NCBI RefSeq assembly: GCF_022682495.2
Contig: NC_071392.1
Coordinates: 58,925,459-58,989,458, forward strand
DNA from: Desmodus rotundus
Taxonomy: Eukaryota; Chordata; Mammalia; Chiroptera; Phyllostomidae
Direction of reading: 5' to 3'
DNA length: 64,000 nt
In this document: positions 50,911 to 62,206 of the stretch, piece after piece
How positions within the stretch are numbered: the first letter of the stretch is position 1
Layout of the letters: the number at the start of each line of letters is the position of its first letter
Made by a program: the position numbers and the translations under genes
The notes under the pieces: generated by a model
What the model was told of the DNA's origin: nothing
What the model saw: the letters and a program-made list of their open reading frames with translations, nothing else
Databases searched by the model: none

Positions 50911-51544
50911 CAGAACTTTTTCTTTGCTTTAGATCTTATTTTTGTTTCTGTTTTGAAAGGAGCAGCTCAGTCTCAATCCCATCAGATTCCATTAGGTTGC
51001 ACTTTAGACTGATTAGTATTGTTTTGCCAAGGATCTAGTGAATAGGATAGTATCTCTTACCTGAAAGTTTTTATACTGTTACATTATAAGGATTCTACTC
51101 AGAAAGGATCTAAATTGTACAAATAACAGGAAAAGATCTCACCCTCTTCTCAGATAGTAAAACTCAGGAAGGAAGGGAAATATGTCTTTTAAACACCCTA
51201 AATCCTCCCCTTGGAAGTCCAGGAGCTGCTGCAGTCCTGGGAACAATAGGGGAATAACGCCATCCCTTGTGCAGTCTGCAGAAGCTGTAGGGGCCTCTCC
51301 TCCACCTCAATGTGGCACTTTTAAATTGATGTGGAGGCCTGACATCTCCCCTACTACTTCCGTAGCCTCCTAAAAGTTACCAATAAATAAATATAACTAA
51401 AATGAAGCATTTTTGATAAAGCTTATCAGTAATAATTATATGTGTACACGCACACACATTTTCCAAAATCTTTGGTAACTTAAAACTTTGAAGTTTTACT
51501 GGGTTATATGCTAACAAATTATTAAATATCTAGATATTTTGAAA
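50911..51544. other. Intergenic, no feature recognised
   Basis: No gene or repeat recognised with confidence. (ca)-rich runs near 51450. Confidence 0.45.
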
Positions 51545-51550
51545 TAACAG

Positions 51551-52381
51551 TGTGGCAGGGCTCCACCTGCAGAGCCCCCCCCAGTGGCCATGGATGAGAA
51601 TAAGTCTACCAAGACATGATCTGCTTGGGGAGGAAATGTGGCTAATCTCTCAAAGGAGAAGGGCCAAGAGCCTGTTCCTCAGTGCGCTTTTATTGGGTTC
51701 AATTTGCACAGGAATACAGGTAAACCTCGTCAGTCATTGTCAGGCAGTAAGGATCAAACAATAGATAACATACAAAGAACTCTGAGGGCTTATTCTGAGT
51801 CAGGGTCAGTTAGCTAAAGGGCTATAAAACTTTGGGAAACAAACTAATTTCCTTCTTGGACCCTTATCAGAAAACTGAAGGCATTCTTAGCAAAGCAGGT
51901 TTCACAGGGTTTTATGTATTTTTTTGTTTAGGCCTGATTGCCCTGGGGAATCCGCCCTTTCCAGCACAGGACTGCACCGCCCTCTGTCATTGTTTCAGGC
52001 TTAAGTCAGGCAAGGGAAGTAAGGCAGCCAAGAGATTAGCAGACTTCTTGCAGACAGAATGAGGACTCAGGCCATGTCAAAGCTGAGGGGTGAGGGTCCA
52101 TCACCCCTTTTTCTATAGCCCCCCCCGAGTCCTTCCCTGAGGGCCTCTTCATGACCATGCCTGTCTTAGGTCATCCCTCCCATGAGGAATCTTACCCATC
52201 GTCCTTGGCTAACTGGTCAAGCTCAGGGCCAAGCAGGGTGAAGTAAGGTGGAGAGAGATGGCACCCCTGCCAGGGAGATAAGCTTTGTCTCCTTAGTGGC
52301 TTAGGGTCCCAAGGTCTGTCACTCAGCCTTAGCCATGGGGGTTTACAGCTTCTGAAACCAGGCAGGCGGCGGTTCCCAACA
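51551..52381 (-). mobile_element. Class II (ERVK/IAP-like) solo LTR, copy C
   Basis: 831 bp on the minus strand, starting TGTTGGGAACCGCC at 52381 and ending GCCACA at 51551. The 6-bp duplication taacag is perfect (51545-51550 and 52382-52387). Closely similar to copy B. No internal viral sequence. Confidence 0.88.
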
Positions 52382-52387
52382 TAACAG

Positions 52388-53553
52388 GATACTGAAATAT
52401 TTATTGATCTGAGTTTGCCTACTTTGGCTTCTTATTGCAGAGAAGTTAGAGAATAGATTTGGATCTGTTAATGAATATGTCTTGTATTTTATTTGAAATA
52501 CTTGTCTTGAAAATGAGAGTGTTTGCAAATGAAAAAATAGCTTGTTTCTTAAAAGTTAAAAGTATCAACCCAGATAATGTTAATTACTTACTTTTAGTTG
52601 TCAGAAAAATTTCAAGCTTTTTGAGAATTAAGAATTTGATTTAAATTGGAAAGGGATTAGGTGGTTTTGGTAATAGCAGGTATAAAGTATGGAGATACTG
52701 AAAAAAAAGGAAGAAAGTGAGTTGTTCTAAACCTTACTTCTGAATATGTAAGGAAAAGCAGACTAAAAGAAACTAAACAAGTTGTGGAGAGTTTTGTGAA
52801 AATTAAGTAAATGAACTCAAAGATTAAAAGTAAGCTAATACAGAATTTGTTTGGTTCTTTTTCAGTCTATTAAAAATGGGGAGAATGATTTTCTACATCT
52901 TCCCCAAAGCAAAAATTTCTATTTAAAAAAAAAAGTTATGTTATATTATGTTAAGCAGGTACACGATTACTTAAAAACCCATTTTCTTAATCCTAAGAAC
53001 TAAAATTTTGCTAGCCCGTGTTTGTGTTTGATACCTTTTATTGTCACTTTGGGTAAATAAGTATTTTAATATTATTTCATAATAACATGTAATCTTTTGG
53101 TCAGGTATGTTTGAAAATCTTCTCAGAATTAAAATTTTAAAAGTCTTTTTCTTCACCTAGAACTGGCTTTGAGTCATTACAATGGGCCCCTGGTATACCT
53201 CAAGGATTTGTTCCCTCTCCCTATGAAGGAGAAATTTTGAACTGATTAGACCTATTTGATATGCTTAAAGTACATGGGAAGCCTTGTCAAATAAAGAAAT
53301 AGTAACTATGTTCTAGAAATTATATAAAAATCTCCAAAAGTCTACAATATTCTAATATATTTTTATTTGTATTTCTAATTATCTTAAAATGTTGTTTCAG
53401 GAAAACAAATTCCTTTGTCAACTGCGTTGTAACAAAGAGTTATATCTATAACAAAAGTTATAAATCTATAACAAAAAGTTATAAATTATAATTGTCTTCA
53501 GTTAATCCAGTCCTGCAATAAATTTTTGTTTATCCTGATTGCCAGGATTTTCA
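52388..53553. other. Intergenic, AT-rich, no gene seen
   Basis: Short open frames only, none with any recognisable protein. No repeat identified. Confidence 0.45.
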
Positions 53554-53570
53554 TAAATTCAGTTATTTCA

Positions 53571-53609
53571 GACGAGAACGGGCGCGTTCAGGATGGTATG
53601 GCCGTGGAC
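53571..53609 (-). pseudogene. 5S rRNA 5' fragment (nt 1-39), tailless retropseudogene
   Basis: On the minus strand the 39-bp insert starts GTCCACGGCCATACC and ends CCCGTTCTCGTC. It matches vertebrate 5S rRNA from nucleotide 1 through 39 with three substitutions. It is flanked by a perfect 17-bp direct repeat, taaattcagttatttca (53554-53570 and 53610-53626). There is no poly(A). It starts exactly at the mature 5' end and stops internally. The next bases on the minus strand, TGA, are also the next bases of 5S rRNA. Confidence 0.85.
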
Positions 53610-53674
53610 TAAATTCAGTTATTTCAAAGAGTTCTAGTAATCTTCATCCAGTTCAAAGGTATGATCCGAAGTTT

Positions 53675-53881
53675 GTTTGTTTGTTTGTTTGTTTGTTTGT
53701 TTAAGCGAGAAGGGAAGGGAAGGAGAGAGGGAGAGAAACATCAATGTGTGGTTGCCTCTCGCATGCCCCGCCTCTGGGGACCTGGCCTGCAACCCAGGCA
53801 TGTGCCCTGACTGAAAACCAAACTGGGGACCCTTTGATTCGTAGGCTGGTGCTCAATCTACTGAGCCACACCAGCCAGGGC
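53675..53881 (-). mobile_element. VES SINE, minus strand
   Basis: On the minus strand it starts gccctggctggtgtggctca and passes an A/B box region (ggtttggttttc is a decayed B box). It ends in a (caaa)n tail, seen as (gttt)n on this strand. Flanks tgatccgaagttt (53662-53674) and tgatctgaagttt (53882-53894) are a duplication with one change. Confidence 0.92.
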
Positions 53882-54184
53882 TGATCTGAAGTTTTATTCT
53901 CAGAAATGTGTAATTTAGAATAAGTTGGGTTTTTTTTCCATCGATCTTTTGAAAACATACATATTTGCAAATGAACCAGAGTAAAACACTGGCTAGACCA
54001 GAAATGTTGCAATGGTCTTCAGGACATGAGTCCCCCATCTTCTAGCTTGCCAGCATCTGAAATAAACCACTTACCTTTTTCACCAGCACCTGTCTCATGA
54101 CTTTGGCCTTTATTGCAGCAGGCAGCCAGACCTGTGTTTGGTTACACTGGTTATCTTTCTTTGAGTGACTTATTTCACTTTGCA

Positions 54185-54350
54185 TAATACCCTCTAAATA
54201 CATGCATTCCTATATTCATTGCAGCATTATATACAATAGCCATGATATAAATGCAACTCAAGTGCCCATGAATAGACAAGTGGATAAAAAAGCTGTGGTA
54301 CATATAGTATACAATAGAATATTAATTGGCCATAAATAATAATGAAATAT
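54185..54350 (+). repeat. LINE-1 3' UTR fragment
   Basis: Contains ttcattgcagcattatatac, then aagtggataaaaaagctgtg, then tacaatagaatattaattgg, as in other L1 3' ends of this window. Confidence 0.8.
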
Positions 54351-55044
54351 CCTACTTCATATTAACTGTCATCCTTCATATTTAAAACCCTTCACACTTA
54401 ATAATTAGACGGTTGGATCTAACATACTAAAGAAGTGGTTACCTGTCTTTACAAATTCATATTTTAAAGAGAAGACAATCTTGTGTTGAGAATTGTTTTC
54501 TAGTTTCCATTGGAATCTAGCAAAGTAGGTTGTAGTGAACTGGCTATCTTTTACATAAATTCCTGAAAATGCATAAGAAATAAGATCTAAGATAAGAAAA
54601 TTTAACACTCACTAACTTGCTTAGCTTTGCTCTAAATGGATCAAAGATTTTGAATTGGGTGGTAATGGCGGGGCTGAAATGTTCAATGTGCATGGAGGGC
54701 ATCGAACATGCAAGACTGAAAGAAAAAAGGAACAGGGTTATTAAAGGTTATTTGCTATAATAAGTAACAGTCATCATGTATTGTATACCTACTATGTGAC
54801 TATTTGCTCAAGATCTCAGTGTTTACTGGTGAAAACCTATGTGGATATAAAGTCAGTGGAAAGTAGTTGGAGTAATGAATGTATCCCTTACACAACTTAA
54901 AAGACTGCTGGAGCACTACTTCAATTAACTAAATCTTTCTTTTAAAAAAATGTGTTCAATAGTAATGTTATTGATGGTTTAGAAACTTAAGTTCTTTTAC
55001 TCCAATGAGAGGAAGGTAGGCATTCGATAGTATCGAGACACATG
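54351..55044. other. Intergenic, no gene seen
   Basis: A weak MIR-like trace at 54760-54800. Nothing else supportable. Confidence 0.45.
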
Positions 55045-55425
55045 TGAGAAAGTGGGATCTGGACCTGGAGAGCATTATGCTAGGCCGGAAAACAGATTCA
55101 CGCCAGGCAGTGAAAGACAAATACCATATGATCTCACCTGTAAGTGGAACTTAATCAACAAAAAAACAAGCAAGCAAAATATAATCAGAGACATTGAAAT
55201 AAAGAAAAAACTGGCAGTAACCAGAGGGGAGAGGGGAGAAGGTTAATGGGGGAAAATAGGGAGTGGGTAGTCAAGGAACATATATAAAGGACACATGCAG
55301 AAAGCCAAAGTGGGGTAGGATCAAGAGTGGGAGGAGGGGATGGGTGGGGCAGGAGGGAGTTGTGTGTGGGGAAATGGAGGAAACTGTATTTGAATATCAA
55401 TAAAAAAATCAACAACAACTAAAAG
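55045..55425 (+). repeat. LINE-1 3' UTR fragment
   Basis: Contains acctggagagcattatgcta and accatatgatctcacctgta, then a G-rich 3' UTR segment, and ends tttgaatatcaataaaaaaa. Confidence 0.8.
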
Positions 55426-57990
55426 AAAGTAGGATCTGAGATTAAGATATGATATTTAAATGGGTAGGGGTAAGCAGAGGGGAGAAAAAAATTATATAGC
55501 TCAAGTCACTTAGCATTGATCTAAGCTACATTTTCTACCAATTGAGACCTTCCTGAAGTATAAACTGAACAATATTCCAATTCTGAGAATATATTTATAA
55601 ACTAATTATATAAAACAAAACCAGACTACCCCCAAAATTCATAAACTAAGTATCAGCAGTGGTCCTGTGTCATCGCCCTTTAATAAAATGAATTCATTTG
55701 TAAATATTTATTGATCACCTGTTTGTGCAAGGCACATTTTAAGGCTGAAAACACAGTAGATGGACAAAGGCCTTGCCTACACACACACACACGGAAAAAT
55801 ATAAACTTTGGATAATTAGAGTTATTTAGAGACTTTTACAGTTATGTGAAGAGACTACTTTAGATTATGTGGACTGGGAAGGTCCTCCTAAGGAAGTAAC
55901 ATGTAAGCTAAGATCTGAGTAACAGAGACAAACTAGGCCTGCAAATCCAGTATAAAAGGAAGAAATTCTAGGGAGAAGGACTAGTTAGGGCAAAGGTGGG
56001 CACAGGCTTGTCCCCCTCCACCCCAGGATATTTATATAGAAGGTGTAGGAGGGAGTGAGGATTGACACGGGTGAATTAGCACATCATCTACATTTGGCAT
56101 TTCCATGAGGGATACATATATTTAAGTAAATTGCATCTAGATCAGATATGAGCAATGTGCCAAAGTGTCATGTGAACAGAATTCATTGATATATATCACC
56201 AAATACTACAGTGCAAGAATATGCTGTTCTGCAATGTTAAAGTTTTTGTTGCCTTGTGCTAATGCTTCCTTTTTTTTTTTAAGTTACATTGTCAGCCCTG
56301 AGGACAGTATTTATTTCTTATAGCACCTAGTCCAGTGTAATATTGTAGTAATTAATCCTCAATTAATAAATGAAGCAAGACTAGAGATGGTTGGTGACAT
56401 CCTAGCACTTATCCTGTAGCTCCTCATTTCAATTGGCACCATTGTCCATGCCACCAGAGTTCTTCCTACTTTGATAATTTTTCTAGTTACACAAGCTCCA
56501 GATCATCACCTTTCCTTGCTTTCATAATGTTATCTTCTTACTTTCAAATTCCTGGGTCTCTACTGTTTTCAGAGTAACCTGTACTCTGCTACTTTAATCT
56601 GTGCTAATGTTTCAGTGATGTTAGAAAACATAAAGCTTCTATTACAGTCAAGGCATTTAGCTCCTCTTTCTCTTTCAGGTCTGTTTCCTAAGGATCTTTT
56701 TTCTTGCAGACTGTGTCCAGGTATTTGGCCTGCTTACCTCTCTTCTTCCCAGCAATCACACATCTTCTTTATTTCCAGGCAATGTTTTATCCATTCCTGG
56801 ATTTGGGAAACATGTTATCTTTTGGATTCTTAGTGAAAAGGCCTGTGGCAATTTGGAAACTATGATTGTTTCTTGCTGGCTTCCTAAATTATCTCTAATG
56901 TAGTTAACTTTCAAGGAAAGTAGAGTATGATATGGTTGAGTACAATGATTGGATGAACCCAGTAGAAAATTCTAAGTCATTCAAGTTCTAAATTGCCTCC
57001 CCATTTTGAAATCACTTAGTGAGATAGTTCAAAGACCACAAAACTTTCAGTTTACAAGTAACAGACAATGAATTTTAAATTGGAAAATTTAAAATTTTTA
57101 ATGAATGTGCTTTGTTCACAAAATGTGAAAAAATACAAAAAACACAAACATACATTTTCAGGTATGCCACCTCCCATCACTTGGCAACTAACATATAAAC
57201 CATTTGATTTTGAAGAATCCAACCACATGATCATTTGTTTTTGAAACACCAAATTATTTTGGAGAATCCTGTTGTGAATGCAACAGCAGGCCCCTAAACG
57301 TCTCTATATCCAAATGAAATCATTCTCAAGAGTACCCATACTAATAAAGTTTTAGAAGGCTCTATTAGCTCTTCTTGTCATTACATATATAATCTGACAT
57401 CATGCCAGATGACTACTTATTTTTAATACTAATACATTGAATTGGCTTTGGTAGAATGTATATTAGTTTAAATCCTGTGCCAACCTAATTTGACTAAGCT
57501 GAACTTACAAAACAAATGATATTTATAAATTCAAACAAATTTATACTAGGTGGGAGTATAGGTTTTATATTTTCTGTAAACTACTTAAAATACATCATGC
57601 ACACTTTGGAGCATAAGCAGAATCAACATCTGTAAACAACCAGAAGAATTTATAGCACCAACATTTAGCCATAACACAAAGGGTGACTCCAAGTTAGTAC
57701 TTATACCAGCTTCTCAAATCATAGTTTTCATTTACTTTCAAAGCACTTTCATTGGTATATTTTTTCCTTTGCCCTTAAGATAGTATTTAATCAAGTAAAA
57801 AAGAAAACAGTATGGTAAAATAAGTATTATTTGAACAAAGTTTTTTGTTATCCTGAACACAATGCTTTTTTCTTCTTCTTTTGGGTGAGCTCAAAACTTG
57901 ACCTGCAGTGCATAATTGGAAAGAAAAGTTGATCTTATTAAAGAATCTTATGCTACTGAAAAAGAAAAATTTCAAGTTACTTCTGGCATA
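55426..57990. other. Intergenic between TMEM168 and SAMTOR
   Basis: Includes a short (ca)n run near 55778-55792 and MIR-like traces at 55700-55750. No ORF, RNA gene or young repeat recognised. The lower boundary of the SAMTOR transcript is not certain and could extend into this stretch. Confidence 0.45.
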
Positions 57991-59624
57991 TTTGAGCAAC
58001 TAATATTTATTGCACTTAGTTAACTGACTTTTCTAGGATAATTACAATCTTATTACTTTCACTGATGCAGAATGTAAAATTTAATTTGAAATATCAGGTA
58101 CACTCAAACATTTATATCTTAAAGGATACATTTTGTATTTCCAAGTAAATTCTGACATTCAAAGTTATTACAGCAATTCACAATAAGCACAAAAACATCA
58201 GTTTTACCAGAGTTTATGAAATTTAGGATGAGCTATTGAAAATACAAGTTTCCCTTAAACACACACATATGTACATTAACCATGAAATCTGAAACTGATA
58301 TTTCAGTGCAAAAACCTCAGTATGAGGTAATTTTAATGTAAAAACAACTTGAAAAAAATTCCACACAGTGGCACTCTTAAAAATGATAATTTACATGACA
58401 ATTTCTAGCTGGTAAGACAAAATGGACTAAATCTTCTTATCTATTTAAACTCAATTTTGTCTTGTTTGGGCATATGTTTCTCCTTAATCATTTGTTTCTG
58501 ATTCAGAAACAGAAAGACATTTATCAATGTGGAAAGGGAAAATTCCAGCAGCCAACCAATGATTTATACTTTCAGAGAAAATCTGTAGATAGGATTTAGA
58601 TAGAAATAAAAATACTGAAAGCTCAAAATCATTTTATGAGACTACCAGCAGAGGGTTAATTTTAATTTTTTTCTATACAATTTCAGACTTTTAGTGCAGC
58701 ATTTTCTTAATGGAAAGGCAAGGACCCTTTACAACAGTTGACCTAGATAAAATATAAGCTCTCTTACAAGTGGAAACACTTTTACAAAGGTGTTTCAAAT
58801 CAATATGGAGTATTACATTGTTCCTTGCTTAAACAGAAAAATTTGTAAATGAATTCTAAATTTAATAAAGTAAGGTACACTCCCATAGTTAAATATATTC
58901 AACACCAAAGTCCAAATCCACAAGAAAGACATACAAATTCTGTTGAATACTTTGGCAATGGTGATTTTTGTACAGTGCTAATCAAATTATCTTATACACT
59001 TTGGGGGAAACCTCTCCCCGATGTCTGATATTGCCAAATGAGCAAGAACAAGGAAAAAAAAAAACTACCATTAACTTCAAAAAAGCTCAGGAAATGTTGG
59101 ATCACCAAACAAAACTGAACAGAAAATGGCTTTCTGTAACAGATAACAATTTAGTTAGGAAAAAGAGTAAGTATGTCACAAAACAACTCAACCAATCTAT
59201 CTCTGTGACACATTTAACTTGTTAACCATCAAAGTGCAATCTACAGCTTTTACATATCTTAAAGTTTCTCACTGCAGTGGTTTAAAGTCAACATTAAAAA
59301 GATGAAAAAAATACATAGCAAATTATGCTTCATTTTCTACAATGACACTAAAGAAATAAAGGTACCTTTCAATGATATGAGTGTTAAATTCTAAAGAAAC
59401 AGTGGTTTCTGCTATGACAAAGGTCAGTCTGCATGAAACTTTAACCTCTCTATATAAGAATACATTTTAAAACTCAGAAATAGAAAAAAATAGCAAGCTC
59501 TGTCAACAACCTTTGAATTTCTTCTATGAAAACCAGGTTTAAGTACTGAGTTCATGGTAGTATTTCTGATTAGTGTAAGTAATTAGTTTAGGAGTTTGGA
59601 CTGAAAGGGCCTTTTGCTTTTACA
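57990..59624 (-). other. SAMTOR: SAMTOR 3' untranslated region (extent inferred)
   Basis: AT-rich sequence directly after the stop codon, free of young repeats, in contrast to the flanks. That is consistent with a conserved 3' UTR. The end is placed at the candidate polyadenylation signal and could be wrong. Confidence 0.5.
58006..58011 (-). terminator. Candidate polyadenylation signal of SAMTOR
   Basis: AATAAA on the minus strand, 1.6 kb after the stop codon. By eye I found no other canonical signal between the stop and about 56.3 kb. No strong GT-rich element follows. Confidence 0.35.
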
Positions 59625-60614
<990 letters not shown>

Positions 60615-60837
60615 AAAATTTTTTCAATTACAGTATTATACAGACATACAGTATTATATTAGTTTCCGGTATACAACCCAATGATTACACATTATATAAC
60701 TTACTAAACAATCACCCTGATGAATCTAGTACCCATCTGACCGTATATAGTTATTAAAATGTACTGATTATATTCCATATGCTGTACTTAACATTTCAGG
60801 GATTATTCTGTAACTACCAATTCATACTACATCTAAA

Positions 60838-61050
60838 AAAAAATCCTCACTTAAGGACATGCTTATTGAGGGGGAAGGGAGGGAGAGAGAGAGAAATATC
60901 GATGTGAGATAGAAACATCGATCAGTTGCTTCTCATATGTGCTCTGACTGGGGACCAAACCCAGCCAGGTATGTGGTCTGACCAGGAAGAACTGGTGACC
61001 TTCTGGTTTATGGGACAAGGCTCTGACCAACTGAGCCACATTGGCTCAGT
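60838..61050 (-). mobile_element. VES-type SINE, minus strand, older
   Basis: Minus strand head ctgagccaatgtggctcagt, then the complement of gatagaaacatcgatcagtt and of gagagagagaaatatcgatg, with a different tail (ttaagtgaggatttttt). More diverged than the other copies. Inserted in L1 3' UTR sequence. Confidence 0.8.
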
Positions 61051-61255
61051 TGTTAATCCTTTCACTTCTTAATCCCTTCACTTTTCATCCTTCCCTGAAG
61101 ATCTCATCCATCTGCTAACTATCAAAATGTTCTCTGTATCTATGAGTGTGTTTTGGCTTTGTTCATTTATTGTTTTTTAGATTACACACATAAGTGAAAT
61201 CATATGGCATTTGTCTTCCTCCATCTTACTTCACTCAGTGGAATACCCTCTAGGT

Positions 61256-61469
61256 TACAGGTGGCAAACCCAAGGCCCCTGGGCCAAATCCGTCCTTCCA
61301 CCTTGTTTTATCTGGCCCAGCACCTTGTTTCTACCCAGCGGCAGTGCCGAGCTCTTGCTTAACTGTTAAGGAGTAGTTACATTTATACAGTCCTAAAATT
61401 ACATTCGGCCCTTTGCAGGCACCCGCAAGGCTGATATGGCCCCCAGTAAAAATGAGTTTGACACCCCTG
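61256..61469 (+). mobile_element. Non-autonomous hAT DNA transposon (family 2), copy 2
   Basis: Related throughout to 41882-42101 (same ttaaggagtagttacattta and tttatacagtcctaaaatta core). Perfect 8-bp target duplication ctctaggt (61248-61255 and 61470-61477), the hAT signature. Sits inside L1 3' UTR, which joins cleanly when the element is removed. Confidence 0.9.
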
Positions 61470-61544
61470 CTCTAGGTCCATCTATGTTGTTGATGATGGC
61501 AAGATTTCCTTCTTTTTTATGGCTGTGTCATATTCCATTGTATA

Positions 61545-61667
61545 CAGAATGGGGCAAAAACAGATTTATAGTCGTTCATATGGGAAATAATACAATAATA
61601 AATAATACCAGAATAAACACTGTGTTTCATGTACTCACAACTGTAAATCTACGTTTGCCCCATCCAT
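61545..61667. mobile_element. Mariner-type MITE
   Basis: Inverted termini cagaatggggcaaaaacaga and tctacgtttgccccatccat (imperfect), inserted at TA within the L1 3' UTR. About 123 bp, no transposase. Confidence 0.75.
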
Positions 61668-62162
61668 TATATGTGCCACTTCTTTATCATCTACTGATGG
61701 ACACATTATATGCGTGACTTCATCATCTATTGATGGACACTTAGGTTGTTTTCATATCTTGGCTATTGTAAATAATACTGCAATAAGCATATGGATGTAT
61801 AATATTTGTCTTTTCAGTTTAGCGTTTTGGGTTTCTTTTGATACTCAGAATTGGAATTGCTGAGTCCTTCTTTGTCTCATTATATAGCCTTTGTTTTAAG
61901 GTCTATTTTGTCTAGTATAAGTATTGCTACCCCAGTTTTTCAATTGTTTGTTTCCATTTTCATGAAACATATTTTTCTATCCCTTTACTTTCAGTCTGTG
62001 TGTCTTTTGATCTGAAGTGACTCTCTTGTAGACAGCATATGTAAGGGCCTTTTCTTATCCATTCAGCTTCCACATGTCTTTTGACAGGAGCATTTAATGC
62101 ATTTGCATCTAAAGTAATAGGTGACAGACATGTTTTTATGACCATTTTATTATTCATATATT

Positions 62163-62206
62163 TGATCTCTTTCTCCTCCTCCTCTTCTTCTTCCTCCTCT
62201 TCCTCT
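62163..62206 (+). repeat. Pyrimidine microsatellite (ctt/ctc)n
   Basis: Simple run of ctt and ctc triplets within the L1 remnant, the reverse complement of a GA-rich stretch between ORF1 and ORF2. Confidence 0.8.

Noticed and set aside
53675..53702. (gttt)n run as an independent microsatellite
   Set aside because: It is the tail of the minus-strand SINE, included there.
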